DNA of 64,000 nt from Streptomyces fagopyri (GCF_009498275.1 NZ_CP045643.1:6510001-6574000), one strand, 5' to 3'; shown: positions 1-8,115, counted from the first letter of the stretch. The notes: generated by a model from the sequence alone, not told the origin. Program-made: numbers and translations.

Positions 1-1
1 C

Positions 2-169
2 GCCAGGGCTGTCGCACAGTTGGAGTCGCAGACTCCCGCGGGACACCACATTTCCCTCGACCCGCTCTACAGCACCGGACAGACCACGGGCACCGGATCA
101 GGCGAGCCCGAGCCGGGAACACCGTCGCCGAGCCCCGGCCCGAGCCCCACACCGCCAGGAGCGCACTGA
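2..169 (+). CDS. C-terminal end of a Pro/Ser/Thr-rich protein (5' truncated by window)
   Basis: An open frame runs from the window edge to TGA at 167-169. The 55 visible residues contain a short normal stretch (ending near HHISLDPLYSTG) and then a Gly/Pro/Ser/Thr tail dominated by PSP and PGP steps. Such tails are common at the end of actinobacterial surface or cytoplasmic-membrane proteins, but no domain is visible, so no function is offered. Its stop lies only 4 nt before the ATG of the lipoprotein gene at 174, so the two are probably cotranscribed and the second may be translationally coupled. Confidence 0.6.
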   Translation, partial: ARAVAQLESQTPAGHHISLDPLYSTGQTTGTGSGEPEPGTPSPSPGPSPTPPGAH

Positions 170-173
170 CCCC

Positions 174-983
174 ATGAAGAGGACCCCACCGGCGCTGATC
201 GCATGTCTCCTGGCGGTACTGCTCACTGCATGTGACGCCTTCGAGGCCCCCAGTTCCGATCAGCTCGTCCCCATGCCCAGTAACGTCCCGACGACACCGC
301 GGTACCGGACGGCGGATGACGTGGTAGCTGCGCTCAAGCGAGGAGGCTTCACCTGTGACGTGCTCCGGCGCAAGGCCGGCGGCCTCGACTGCACGACCGC
401 GATCGACGGGACGGAGGTGGAAAATCAGATCCAGGTGCTGAATCCCGAGAAGAACAGCCGGAACGAGATCGGGGACTCCATCGCGGACTGGCGCAGGAGC
501 GGCAACACCATCGTGGCCGCCGGCAACTGGTTCATCCGCGTCCTGCCCAACAGTTCCCCGAGCTACTCCACGACGATCGCCGAAGCCGTGGACGCCGTCG
601 CCCTTCCTCCCCTTTATCACCTGCCCGCCATTCCCGGGGGCCCCCGGTACAAGAGCGTCGACGCCCTCGCCGACGCGGTGGGCAAGTCCGTCGGCTGCGG
701 GCGGCGGAAGACGCCGTCGGCCGGCCAGGTGCTCTGCGAGACGCGGCCGGCGAAGGCGCACCCCTGCGCCGAGTCCCGCGACGGGCGCGATGCCCACCTC
801 AGGTTGCATGACAGTACCGCCGCCCGGAACGACTACATCCGACTGCTCCTCAGCGATGGTCACGTTCCGTACCACATCGCCACGGCCGGGAACTGGACCG
901 TCCAGTTCTGCGACGCTGCCACCGGACAGCAAGCGGCCCAGGAACTCGGAGGAGTCGTGGTCGATCACAAGGCGAACAAGTGA
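174..983 (+). CDS. Lipoprotein with two internal repeats
   Basis: A 269-aa predicted lipoprotein. The signal peptide (residues 1-20) ends in the lipobox LLTAC, with Cys20 as the lipid-anchored residue, so the mature protein sits on the outer face of the membrane. The rest appears to be two related units: about residues 43-118 (RYRTADDVVAALK ... GNWFIRV) and 158-258 (RYKSVDALADAV ... GNWTVQF). Each starts with an RY(R/K)(T/S)xD segment, contains a pair of Cys that could form a disulfide, and ends in an (A/T)AGNW motif. I do not recognise a named family. It starts 4 nt after the preceding stop, with AGGAG about 12 nt upstream, pointing to coupling with that gene. Low-complexity linker residues follow the lipobox. 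Confidence 0.8.
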   Translation: MKRTPPALIACLLAVLLTACDAFEAPSSDQLVPMPSNVPTTPRYRTADDVVAALKRGGFTCDVLRRKAGGLDCTTAIDGTEVENQIQVLNPEKNSRNEIGDSIADWRRSGNTIVAAGNWFIRVLPNSSPSYSTTIAEAVDAVALPPLYHLPAIPGGPRYKSVDALADAVGKSVGCGRRKTPSAGQVLCETRPAKAHPCAESRDGRDAHLRLHDSTAARNDYIRLLLSDGHVPYHIATAGNWTVQFCDAATGQQAAQELGGVVVDHKANK

Positions 984-1004
984 AGCGGTAAAGCTTGCGA
1001 TTGC

Positions 1005-1200
1005 CGGGACGAGGCTGACAGCGCTCCGTATGCCCTCACGTTCCTCGACAGGAAAGGCGCCCCCGTCCCGGCGTGCCTCTGCACTCGGAACTCACCTGCT
1101 CCTGAACACCTCCGTGACCGGGACGTACGACCTGGTGGTGCGGTACGGCCCGGTCAAGGACATCGGGCGCGGAAGTTCGGCAAGCAGGTCACGAAGGACC
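1005..1200 (+). pseudogene. Possible decayed coding remnant
   Basis: The 224 bp between the lipoprotein stop and the oxidoreductase gene carry protein-like fragments in more than one plus frame, for example SAPYALTFLDRKGAPVP and NTSVTGTYDLVVRYGPVKD. No intact frame, start or Shine-Dalgarno joins them. This could be the remains of a gene with frameshifts, or chance in GC-rich DNA. I cannot assign a family. Confidence 0.2.
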
Positions 1201-1207
1201 TGCAGCC

Positions 1208-2212
1208 TCACCCCCGCCGCACCTCCTCCACCCGAACCACCCGCCGCTCCGCCAGCGACAGCGCGCACGCCTCCGCGATCCAGCTCGCCTCGATCGCGTC
1301 GGCGACCGTGCAGGGGGACGTGGCGCGGCCCGCGACGACCTCGGTGAAGGCGGTGAGTTCGGCTCGGTAGGCGGGGGCGAAGCGGTCCATGAAGAAGTCG
1401 TGCGGGGTGCCGGCCGGGAACGTCGCGCCGGGTTCCACGGAGCGCAGGGGGAGCTTGTCCTCCAGGCCCACGGCGATGCTGTCGCGCATGCCGTGCAGTT
1501 CCAGGCGGACGTCGTAACCACGTGCGTTGTGGCGCGAGTTGGAGACCAGGGCGAGGGTGCCGTCGTCGAGGGTGAGGATCGCGGACGCGGTGTCGACGTC
1601 GCCCGCCTCGGCGATGTACTCGGCACCCCGGTTGCCGCCCGCCGCGTACACCTCGGTCACCTCGCGGCCGGTGACCCAGCGCACGATGTCGAAGTCGTGC
1701 ACGGCGCAGTCGCGGAAGATGCCGCCGGACACCGCCACGTAGGCGGCCGGTGGCGGCGCCGGGTCCAGGGTCGTGGAGCGTACGGTGTGCAGCTTGCCGA
1801 GTTCGCCGCTCACCACGGCCTTGCGCGCGGCCATGCAGCCCGCGTCGAAGCGCCGGTTGTAGCCGATGTGCACCTCGACTCCGCTGTCCTGGACCGCGCG
1901 GAGCACGGCGACGCTCTCCTCGACCGTCCGGGCCACCGGCTTCTCGCAGAAGACGGGGATGCCCGCCTCGACCGCGGCCAGGATGAGCGCGGGGTGCGCG
2001 TCGGTGGCGGCGGCCACCACGATGCCGTCGACCCCGGCGGCGAGCACCGCCTCGGGGGAGTCCACCGCCGTCGCGCCGAAGCGCTCGACCGCGGCGTCGG
2101 CCGCCGCGGCCACCGGGTCGGTGACCACCAGTGATTCCACCGCGTCGAGTCCGGCGAGCGTCGCGGTGTGGAAGGCGCCGATCCGGCCCAGTCCCAAGAT
2201 GCCTATACGCAT
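1208..2212 (-). CDS. Gfo/Idh/MocA oxidoreductase, inositol 2-dehydrogenase-like
   Basis: A 334-aa NAD(P)-dependent sugar/polyol dehydrogenase. The N-terminal Rossmann motif GILGLGRIGAFH binds the nucleotide, and the family signature CEKPVA lies around residues 92-97, with its Lys the expected catalytic/cofactor residue. The C-terminal half includes GGIFRDCAVHDFDIVRW, the substrate-side region of inositol dehydrogenase-type enzymes. Closest in feel to actinobacterial IolG, though the substrate cannot be read from sequence. AGGAG lies 9 nt before the ATG. It is the last gene of a minus-strand unit with the SDR (71-nt gap) and the PhyH-like enzyme, facing a LacI-type regulator; together they look like a polyol or sugar-derivative catabolic operon (inference). 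Confidence 0.85.
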   Translation of the reverse strand: MRIGILGLGRIGAFHTATLAGLDAVESLVVTDPVAAAADAAVERFGATAVDSPEAVLAAGVDGIVVAAATDAHPALILAAVEAGIPVFCEKPVARTVEESVAVLRAVQDSGVEVHIGYNRRFDAGCMAARKAVVSGELGKLHTVRSTTLDPAPPPAAYVAVSGGIFRDCAVHDFDIVRWVTGREVTEVYAAGGNRGAEYIAEAGDVDTASAILTLDDGTLALVSNSRHNARGYDVRLELHGMRDSIAVGLEDKLPLRSVEPGATFPAGTPHDFFMDRFAPAYRAELTAFTEVVAGRATSPCTVADAIEASWIAEACALSLAERRVVRVEEVRRG

Positions 2213-2283
2213 GAGAAGTTGCTCCTAGTTGCCAATGTCCTCAGCCCTTCGTACGGCCCCGCGGGGCCGAAGCCGGGGCGTGT

Positions 2284-3048
2284 TCAGTCGAGTCCGCCGA
2301 AGACGGTCTGGTCCCAGTCGACGACCGAGCCCGTCACCACACCGCTGCGGTCGGAGAGCAGGAAGACGACGAAGTCGGCGATCTCGTCGACCTGGCCGAG
2401 CCTGCCCATCGGGAGGCTCCCGGCCGCCTTCTCCCGCCAGTCGTCGCCCGCCCCGTGGAAGGTGCGCTGGATCTCCTCCTCGCCCTCGGTGTCCGTCCAG
2501 CCGATGTTCAGGCCGTTGATCCGGATCCGGTCCCAGCGATGGGCGTGCGCGGCGTTGCGGGTGAGACCCGTGAGGCCGGCCTTGGCGGCCACGTACGGGG
2601 CGAGGAAGGGCTGTCCGCCGTGCGCGGAGGAGGTGATGATGTTGACGACGGTGCCTGGCGCCCCGCGGTCCACCAGGTGCCGGACCGCCGCCTGCATCGC
2701 GAAGAACGGCCCCCGCAGGTTGACCGCGATGTGCGCGTCGAAGAGTTCGGGCGTGGTGTCGAGGAGGGTGCCGCGCGAGGTCAGTCCGGCCGCGTTCACC
2801 AGACAGTCGAGCCGTCCGTGCGCGGCCACGACCCGCTCGACGCCGGCGCGCGCCTGCGCGGGATCGGCCAGATCGGCCCGTACGTAGGTGGCGCCGGTCT
2901 CCGCGGCGAACCGCTCGCCGAGTTCGGCGCGGCGCCCGGTGAACGCGACCGTCGCGCCCTCCCGGACGGCGGCCCGCACGACGCCCGCGCCGACGCCCTG
3001 ACTGCCGCCGTTGACGAGGACGACCCTGTCCCCGAGAAGTGGTCCCAT
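2284..3048 (-). CDS. SDR family oxidoreductase
   Basis: A 254-aa classical short-chain dehydrogenase/reductase. It has the dinucleotide motif NGGSQGVG near the N-terminus (TGxxxGxG type with T replaced by N), NAAG after beta-4, a catalytic Ser in the ITSS segment, and the YVAAK Tyr/Lys pair. Start chosen at ATG 3048 because GGGGAG sits 6 nt upstream; an ATG at 3075 is in frame but has no ribosome-binding site. It lies between the PhyH-like gene (42-nt gap) and the inositol-dehydrogenase-like gene, so it probably oxidises or reduces an intermediate in the same pathway. Substrate unknown. Confidence 0.85.
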   Translation of the reverse strand: MGPLLGDRVVLVNGGSQGVGAGVVRAAVREGATVAFTGRRAELGERFAAETGATYVRADLADPAQARAGVERVVAAHGRLDCLVNAAGLTSRGTLLDTTPELFDAHIAVNLRGPFFAMQAAVRHLVDRGAPGTVVNIITSSAHGGQPFLAPYVAAKAGLTGLTRNAAHAHRWDRIRINGLNIGWTDTEGEEEIQRTFHGAGDDWREKAAGSLPMGRLGQVDEIADFVVFLLSDRSGVVTGSVVDWDQTVFGGLD

Positions 3049-3090
3049 CGGTTCTCCCCTGACCTGAGTGATCATGCGTGACCCGAGGGC

Positions 3091-4260
3091 TCAAGCGCGG
3101 CGGCGTTCGGCGCCGGCCCGCAGTTCCCGGCGCAGCCGCCCAGGGCTCCACTCCTCCGTCAGGGCCCGCCACACGGTGTCGGCCTGCGACGGCGGGGCGA
3201 GCCCCGCCAGGGGCGGGTCCAGATCGAGATCGGTGGGGAACGGGTAGCCCTCCGCGCAGGCCGCCACCACCCGGCGCAGCCACGCCTCGCCGACGCCCTC
3301 GCTCCGGCGCCGCAGCAGCACCGGGAACAGCGCGTTCACCATCGCCTCCCGGTCCACCGTCTCCATCGCGCGGCCGAAGGCCGAGGAGATCTGCAGCAGG
3401 TTCGCCATCCGCCGGACGTCCGTCGTGCGGTTGTGGCCCGCCGCGTGGAAGAGCGCGGGGTTGAAGAAGACCGCGTCCCCCTTGGCCAGCGGGAGCTGTA
3501 CGTGATGCTCCTCGAAGTAGGCGGCGAACTCCGGGCGTCGCCAGGCGAGATAGCCCGGCTCGTACTTCTGCGAGTGCGGCAGGTACAGCGTCGGTCCGGA
3601 CTCCACGGGCATGTCGCAGTGCGCCACCGCGCCCTGCAGGGTGAGAACGGGGGAGAGCCGGTGGACGTGCGCCGGATAGCGGGCCGCCCGCTCGTCGGAG
3701 AGGAAACCGAGGTGGTAGTCCCGGTGCACGCTCTGCGCCGCGCCGCCCGGGTTGACGACGTTGATCTGGGAGGTGACCTGGTAGCCGGGGCCGAGCCAGG
3801 CCTCGCAGACCAGGGCCAGCATGTCGTTGGCGTAGTAGTCGGCGAAGACCTCGGGGGCGTGCAGGGCCGTTTTGTCCAGGGCGCTCCACAGCCGGTCGTT
3901 GGCGCCGGGCTTCGCGAAGTGGTCACCGCGGGCGGTGCCCTCCGCCCGCTCCCGCTCGATCAGCGCGCCGAAGACGCCGGAGGCCCGGTCCACCACGTCC
4001 GGGTCGGCGAACGCGCCTCTCAGTACGACGATTCCGGGGCCGTCCAGCAGCGCGCGGACCCATTCGGTGCGCACCGCGGTCGGGTCGGCCGCCGCCCGGA
4101 CGCGGTCGCTGTCGTAGAGCGGGACGTCGTGCGCGACCTCCGCGGCGTACGGGTAGTCGCGGGGATCGGTGCGCTCGGCGACCAGCGCGCGGAAGGCGTC
4201 GAGGTCGCAGTCCGCCTCCCCGCTCAGCCACACGTGTGGTCCCGCGTCCTGGGAAGCCAT
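3091..4260 (-). CDS. Phytanoyl-CoA dioxygenase (PhyH) family protein
   Basis: A 389-aa Fe(II)/2-oxoglutarate-dependent oxygenase-like protein. The iron-binding facial triad is visible: HRD (His-x-Asp) in SVHRDYHLGF around residues 175-180 and a distal His in LFHAAGHNR around 270, followed by Arg residues suited to 2-oxoglutarate. The mid-protein segment SQINVVNPGG is typical of the PhyH fold. AAAGGA 7 nt before ATG supports the start. First gene of the three-gene minus-strand unit. In bacteria such enzymes hydroxylate or demethylate varied small molecules, so fatty-acid alpha-oxidation should not be assumed; next to two dehydrogenases it may open a modified sugar or polyol (inference). Confidence 0.82.
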   Translation of the reverse strand: MASQDAGPHVWLSGEADCDLDAFRALVAERTDPRDYPYAAEVAHDVPLYDSDRVRAAADPTAVRTEWVRALLDGPGIVVLRGAFADPDVVDRASGVFGALIERERAEGTARGDHFAKPGANDRLWSALDKTALHAPEVFADYYANDMLALVCEAWLGPGYQVTSQINVVNPGGAAQSVHRDYHLGFLSDERAARYPAHVHRLSPVLTLQGAVAHCDMPVESGPTLYLPHSQKYEPGYLAWRRPEFAAYFEEHHVQLPLAKGDAVFFNPALFHAAGHNRTTDVRRMANLLQISSAFGRAMETVDREAMVNALFPVLLRRRSEGVGEAWLRRVVAACAEGYPFPTDLDLDPPLAGLAPPSQADTVWRALTEEWSPGRLRRELRAGAERRRA

Positions 4261-4310
4261 GCAGGGTCCTTTCGCCGCGCGGCCGTTTCCGTCAGTCTTA
4301 TGAACCCGAG

Positions 4311-4350
4311 CCCATCATTCAATGAGCAGAAACCCATCAAAAACCCATCA
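4311..4350. promoter_or_regulatory. Phased CCCATCA repeats and dyad, probable LacI-type operator
   Basis: CCCATCA occurs at 4311, 4333 and 4344, i.e. 22 and 11 bp apart, so all copies lie on one face of the helix. The first copy overlaps an 11-bp perfect palindrome, TCATTCAATGA (4315-4325). The array sits in the 109-bp gap between the divergent PhyH-like gene and the LacI-type gene, where an operator for the regulator is expected. Confidence 0.45.
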
Positions 4351-4369
4351 CCGACCTCCAGGAAGAGGC

Positions 4370-5392
4370 ATGGGACACCCCTATACGATCCGTGAGATCG
4401 CCCGTCAGGCCGGGCTGAGCGAGGCGACGGTCGACCGGGTCCTCAACCACCGGGGCGGCGTCCGCGAGAGCACGGCCCGGGAGGTACGGCGGGCCATCGA
4501 CGACCTGGACCGCCAGCGCACCCAGGTCCGTATCGGCGGACGTACCTTCATGATCGACATCGTGATGCAGACACCGGAGCGGTTCTCCTCCGCGGTGCGC
4601 GACGCCCTGGAGGCCGAACTGCCGTCGCTGCACCCGGCGATCGTGCGCTCGCGCTTCCACTTCCGTGAGACGGACCCCGCGGCGGAGCTGGTGAGGGACC
4701 TGGACCGGATCGCCGCGCGCGGCTCGCAGGGCGTGATCCTCAAGGCGCCCGACGTGCCCGAGGTCACCACCGCGGTCGGACGGCTGGTGGCGGCCGGCAT
4801 CCCCGTGGTCACGCTCGTGACGGATCTGCCCAGCAGCCCGCGCAAGGCGTACGTCGGTATCGACAACCGGGCAGCCGGAGCGACGGCCGCCTACCTGATC
4901 CGGCAGTGGCTCGGCGACGGCCCCGGCCATGTGCTCGTCACCATCAGCCGGGGCTCCTTCCGCAACGAGGAGGAGCGCGAGATGGGCTTCCGCAGCGAGA
5001 TGCGCGCCGCGCGGCCGGAACGCCGGCTGGTCGAGGTCACCGACAGCGACGGGCTCGACTCCACCCAGCGGGAGCTCGTCCGCGCGGCCCTGGAGCGGGA
5101 CCCGGAGATCAACGCCGTCTACTCCATCGGCGGCGGGAACACCGCGACCATCGAGGCCTTCGACGCGCTCGGCCGGGACCTGCTGGCCTTCGTCGCCCAC
5201 GACCTGGACCACGACAACACCCGGCTCCTCGGGGAGCGGAGGCTGTCCGCGGTGCTCCATCACGACCTGCGCCAGGACATGCGCCGCGCCTGCCAGACCA
5301 TCATGCGGGCCCACCGGGCCCTCCCGGACGAGGGCCCGTTCCTCCCGTCGGCGATCCAGGTGGTCACGCCGTACAACATGCCGCCGACGTGA
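4370..5392 (+). CDS. LacI family transcriptional regulator
   Basis: A 340-aa DNA-binding regulator. Residues 1-50 hold the helix-turn-helix (YTIREIARQAGLSEATVDRV) and hinge start; the remainder is a periplasmic-binding-protein-like ligand domain with segments such as GVILKAPDVPE and VYSIGGGNTAT. Start chosen at ATG 4370, preceded by AGGAAGAGG; an in-frame ATG at 4322 would add 16 residues but lies inside the operator-like repeats. The ligand domain resembles those sensing sugars. It is divergent from the PhyH-SDR-dehydrogenase unit and is the likely controller of it. Confidence 0.85.
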   Translation: MGHPYTIREIARQAGLSEATVDRVLNHRGGVRESTAREVRRAIDDLDRQRTQVRIGGRTFMIDIVMQTPERFSSAVRDALEAELPSLHPAIVRSRFHFRETDPAAELVRDLDRIAARGSQGVILKAPDVPEVTTAVGRLVAAGIPVVTLVTDLPSSPRKAYVGIDNRAAGATAAYLIRQWLGDGPGHVLVTISRGSFRNEEEREMGFRSEMRAARPERRLVEVTDSDGLDSTQRELVRAALERDPEINAVYSIGGGNTATIEAFDALGRDLLAFVAHDLDHDNTRLLGERRLSAVLHHDLRQDMRRACQTIMRAHRALPDEGPFLPSAIQVVTPYNMPPT

Positions 5393-5637
5393 GGTGTCCG
5401 CGGGAACGGGGGCCGAGGGGGTCGGGACCGGACGGTTTCCGCTGGGGCCCGAAGGATTCGGGCGGGGGCCGAACGGGCTAGGGGCGGGGCCCCGCCGGGG
5501 CGGGCGCGAGGGACATGCCTGCGCGGCGCCGTTGCCTCGCGGGCCCCTCGCCGGCGCCGGAGTGCCCCGCCGGGGCCGGCACCGCCTCCGCGCCGCGGCC
5601 GTACGCGGGCGCCGGCGGCCCACCCGTTCGGGCCTGC

Positions 5638-5679
5638 GGTCTACTCGTTCGGTACGGCGGTCTACTCGTTCGGTACGGG
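5638..5679. repeat. Tandem 21-bp duplication across a stop codon
   Basis: Two adjacent 21-bp copies (5638-5658 and 5659-5679), differing only at the last base, start GGTCTACTCG. The second encodes the last codons and TAG stop of the histidine phosphatase gene on the minus strand; the first repeats them beyond the stop. Confidence 0.85.
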
Positions 5680-6348
5680 CGGTTCCCCGGCGGGACCCAG
5701 CGGCTGTCCCGTGGGCCCGCTCTCCCGGCCGGAAGCCGCGTCGTCCAGCGGTGTGCCCGCCCAGGACACGGCCGTCCAGCCGTCCGCCGGGGAACCCTCC
5801 AGGACCACCACGTCGGTGTTGTCCAGCCGGTGGCCGGTGGCGAAGGACACCGCCACGTTGCGCGCGCGTGCCGCGGTCCACACCCGGATCGCGGCGCCGT
5901 GACTGACCATCGCGACGGAGCCGGCCCCGCTCGCCGCGGCCTCCGCGACCACCGCGTCGAACCGGCTCAGCGCCTCCGCGCCGCTCTCCCCGCCAGGCAT
6001 CCGCAGCGCGGTCTCCCCGGCCGCCCAGGCGAACGCCGTCGTGAGATACGCCCGCGCCTCCTCGGTGTCACCGCGCAGCATCTCCAGGTCCCCGGCGGAC
6101 AGTTCGCGGATGCCCTCCCGGACCCGTACGTCCAGGCCGCGCGCGGCCGCCAGTGGGGCGGCGGTCAGCCGGGCACGGGTCAGCGTGGAGGCGTACAGCG
6201 CGTCGATCTCCTCGTCCGCCAGCGCCTGGGGCAGCGCGGCGGCCTGTTTCTCCCCGAGGGCCGTGAGCCCCGGTCCCGGCGCGGCGGTGTCCAGCAGGAA
6301 CTCCACATTGGACGGTGTCTGTCCGTGGCGGACGAGAATCAGGCGCAT
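5662..6348 (-). CDS. Histidine phosphatase family protein
   Basis: A 228-aa member of the phosphoglycerate-mutase-like superfamily. The phospho-accepting RHG motif is at the N-terminus (LVRHGQTPSN, residues 5-14), the second catalytic His lies in MVSHGAAIRV (around 150), and the acid residue is in the GGESG region. Substrates in this family range from sugar phosphates to nucleotides and cannot be inferred. The last residues (PVPNE) and the stop are tandemly duplicated in the DNA. GAGGG precedes the ATG. Downstream towards the LacI-type gene (5393-5661) I see only GC-rich, low-complexity sequence. Confidence 0.85.
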   Translation of the reverse strand: MRLILVRHGQTPSNVEFLLDTAAPGPGLTALGEKQAAALPQALADEEIDALYASTLTRARLTAAPLAAARGLDVRVREGIRELSAGDLEMLRGDTEEARAYLTTAFAWAAGETALRMPGGESGAEALSRFDAVVAEAAASGAGSVAMVSHGAAIRVWTAARARNVAVSFATGHRLDNTDVVVLEGSPADGWTAVSWAGTPLDDAASGRESGPTGQPLGPAGEPPVPNE

Positions 6349-6376
6349 ACGGTCACCCTCTCAGACGGCGGTACGG

Positions 6377-6414
6377 CGGTACGGGGCCCACCCCGCGGTA
6401 CGGGGCCCACCCCG
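6377..6414. repeat. Tandem 19-bp repeat (2 copies)
   Basis: CGGTACGGGGCCCACCCCG is repeated exactly at 6377-6395 and 6396-6414 in the short gap between the MazG-like and histidine phosphatase genes. Each copy contains a GGGGCCCACCCC partial dyad. Function unknown. Confidence 0.85.
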
Positions 6415-6425
6415 CGCGGTACGGC

Positions 6426-6770
6426 TCAGCCCCGGCCCGTCCCGAGGGACCGCTCCGTGACGCCCGCCAGGTGGGCCGTGAACACCTCGCGCGCGTCCGG
6501 CGCCAGGGTGCGCAGCGCGACCAGGCCCGTGATCACGACGTCGCAGAGCTCGGACCGTACGTCGTCCCAGGTGTGCGTGGTGCCCTTGCGCGGGTTCTGC
6601 CCGGTCGCGCCGATCACCGCCTGGGCGACCTCGCCGACCTCCTCCGACAACTTCAGGATGCGCAGGAGCAGTTCCTCACGGCCGTCGTGCGCGCCGCCCT
6701 CTCGTGTCCGGTCGGCGTCGAGCCAGTCGTGCAGGCGGTCGATCGAGTCCCAGACGTCTTCATCAGCCAT
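6426..6770 (-). CDS. MazG-like nucleotide pyrophosphohydrolase
   Basis: A 114-aa all-alpha NTP-pyrophosphohydrolase-type protein. It shows the paired acidic motifs for Mg2+ binding: SEEVGEVAQA around residues 42-51 (ExxE) and SELCDV around 73-78 (ExxD). Single-domain MazG-like proteins hydrolyse noncanonical or surplus (d)NTPs to monophosphates. GGGGAGG is 8 nt before the ATG. The frame continues open upstream through the 17-bp repeat array, but that extension is low-complexity and not coding. Stands alone between the histidine phosphatase and DoxX genes. Confidence 0.82.
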   Translation of the reverse strand: MADEDVWDSIDRLHDWLDADRTREGGAHDGREELLLRILKLSEEVGEVAQAVIGATGQNPRKGTTHTWDDVRSELCDVVITGLVALRTLAPDAREVFTAHLAGVTERSLGTGRG

Positions 6771-6823
6771 GGCACCAGCCTCCCCAGGGGCGAGCCACCC
6801 GACGCCCGCCCATGGACCCGTTC

Positions 6824-6977
6824 GTCGGTGACGCCCGTACATCGGTGACGCCCGCACGTCGGTGACGCCCGCACGTCGGTGACGCCCGCACGTCGGTGAC
6901 GCCCGCACGTCGGTGACGCCCGCACGTCGGTGGTGTCCGTACACCCGCTGGTGTCCTTGCACGGGTGACGCCCGTAC
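6824..6977. repeat. 17-bp minisatellite
   Basis: Unit GTCGGTGACGCCCGCAC. Copies at 6824, 6841, 6858, 6875, 6892 and 6909 are identical or differ by one or two bases; a seventh at 6926 has diverged (TGGTGTCC core), and a final partial copy is at 6961-6977. There are no unique spacers, so this is a variable-number tandem repeat and not a CRISPR. It lies between the MazG-like and DoxX genes. The period is not a multiple of 3, so it does not encode a protein repeat of 17 bp. Confidence 0.9.
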
Positions 6978-7015
6978 ACCGGAGCGCCCGGCCCCGCCGG
7001 CGCCCGGCGCCGCTC

Positions 7016-7561
7016 CTACTCGTCGAACAGCGTCGCCTGTTCGCCCTCGGTGGCCCGGCGCATCCGGTTGTTGCGCGCGCCCAGCACGGCCAGTGTCGCC
7101 GCCGCCGTCACACCCAGCGCGGCGGGGACCATCCAGCCCCGGTTCACGGTGTGACCGAGCAGATGGTCCAGCGAGATCCGGCCGGGGCCCGTCACGGCGA
7201 GCCCCGCGGCGGTCAGGCCCAGCGACGCCGCGTACTCGAACCCGCCCTCCTGGGCGAAGAACCCGTGCGGGAGGTTCACCGCGGTCGCGCCCGCCATCGC
7301 CCCCGCCGCGGAGGCGCCGGCCGCGGGTGTCGCGAGGCCCAGCGCCAGCAGTGTGCCGCCGCCGGCCTCGGCGAGGCCCGCCGCGAGCGCGCTCTGCTTC
7401 CCGGGCACGTACCCCATCGCGGCCATGGCCATCGCCGTCCCGGAGATCCCGCCCCCGCCGAACCAGCCGAACAGCTTCTGCGCCCCGTGCGCGGCCAGCA
7501 CGCCGCCCGTGCCCAGACGGAGCAGCAGCAGTCCGAGGTCTCTGCGGTCGAAACAGGTCAC
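7016..7561 (-). CDS. DoxX family membrane protein
   Basis: A 181-aa integral membrane protein with four predicted transmembrane segments. The N-terminal LGLLLLRLGTGGVLAAHGAQKL and the GWFGGGG loop are characteristic of the DoxX/SURF4-like family. Biochemical role in Streptomyces is unsettled; relatives support quinone or redox-linked membrane functions. Start chosen at GTG 7561, where GGGAG precedes by 5 nt; the frame is open further upstream but that part is Pro/Arg-rich and lacks membrane character. Flanked by the 17-bp repeat array and a divergent NTF2-like gene. Confidence 0.8.
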   Translation of the reverse strand: MTCFDRRDLGLLLLRLGTGGVLAAHGAQKLFGWFGGGGISGTAMAMAAMGYVPGKQSALAAGLAEAGGGTLLALGLATPAAGASAAGAMAGATAVNLPHGFFAQEGGFEYAASLGLTAAGLAVTGPGRISLDHLLGHTVNRGWMVPAALGVTAAATLAVLGARNNRMRRATEGEQATLFDE

Positions 7562-7775
7562 GGTGGCTCCCAACCGGGCTCGAGGGATGACGGCATGCGT
7601 CCTTCGACGGCCGTCCTCCGCCGGCCTTCCCCCACCGTCGCCCGCGCCACCGCCCCGCACCCGGCGCGCGCGGCTGTTCGGGTGCCGGCCCGGTGGCTGT
7701 CCGGGTGGTCGACCGGGGCCGGTCGACGCGTGGGACGGGTGGCGGGCCGGCGGGAGGGGTGTGACGCTGACTGCC

Positions 7776-8099
7776 ATGACGATTCAGGTAGCCAGACTCA
7801 GCGACCCGGCCGTGCGGGCCTTCGTCACCGCTGTGAACGCGCACGACCGCGAGGCGTTCGAGGCCGTCCTCGCGCCCGGTGCGACCATGGCCGACGACGG
7901 CTCCGACCATGACCTCGCCGACTGGACCGAGCGGGAGATCTTCTCCTCCCACGGCCACATGGACGTCGACAACGAGTCCCGGGGCGGCCACGCCCTCGTC
8001 GTCCGCTACAGCAACGACACCTGGGGCGAGATGAAGACGAGGTGGAGCTTCACCGTCGACGGCGGCAAGGTCACCCGCTTCGAGACCGGCCAGGCCTAG
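7776..8099 (+). CDS. NTF2/SnoaL-like small protein
   Basis: A 107-aa protein with the single cone-shaped NTF2-like fold: the N-terminal helix segment FVTAVNAHDREAFEAVL, then strands with EREIF, LVVRYSNDTWGEMKTRW and FTVDGGKVTRFE. Such proteins are cyclases, isomerases, dehydratases or ligand binders; no activity can be assigned. ATG 7776 is used; an in-frame GTG at 7761 lies closer to GGGAGGGG and is an alternative. Convergent with the ABC ATPase gene downstream. Confidence 0.72.
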   Translation: MTIQVARLSDPAVRAFVTAVNAHDREAFEAVLAPGATMADDGSDHDLADWTEREIFSSHGHMDVDNESRGGHALVVRYSNDTWGEMKTRWSFTVDGGKVTRFETGQA

Positions 8100-8115
8100 G
8101 CCCGGTCCGCCCCGC

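Noticed and set aside
790..1347. 185-codon plus frame overlapping the lipoprotein and oxidoreductase genes
   Set aside because: Crosses two supported genes in other frames and is Arg/Pro/Ser-rich; only the middle part might be a decayed gene.
6824..6977. CRISPR array
   Set aside because: Units are contiguous with no spacers and no cas genes are present; it is a minisatellite.
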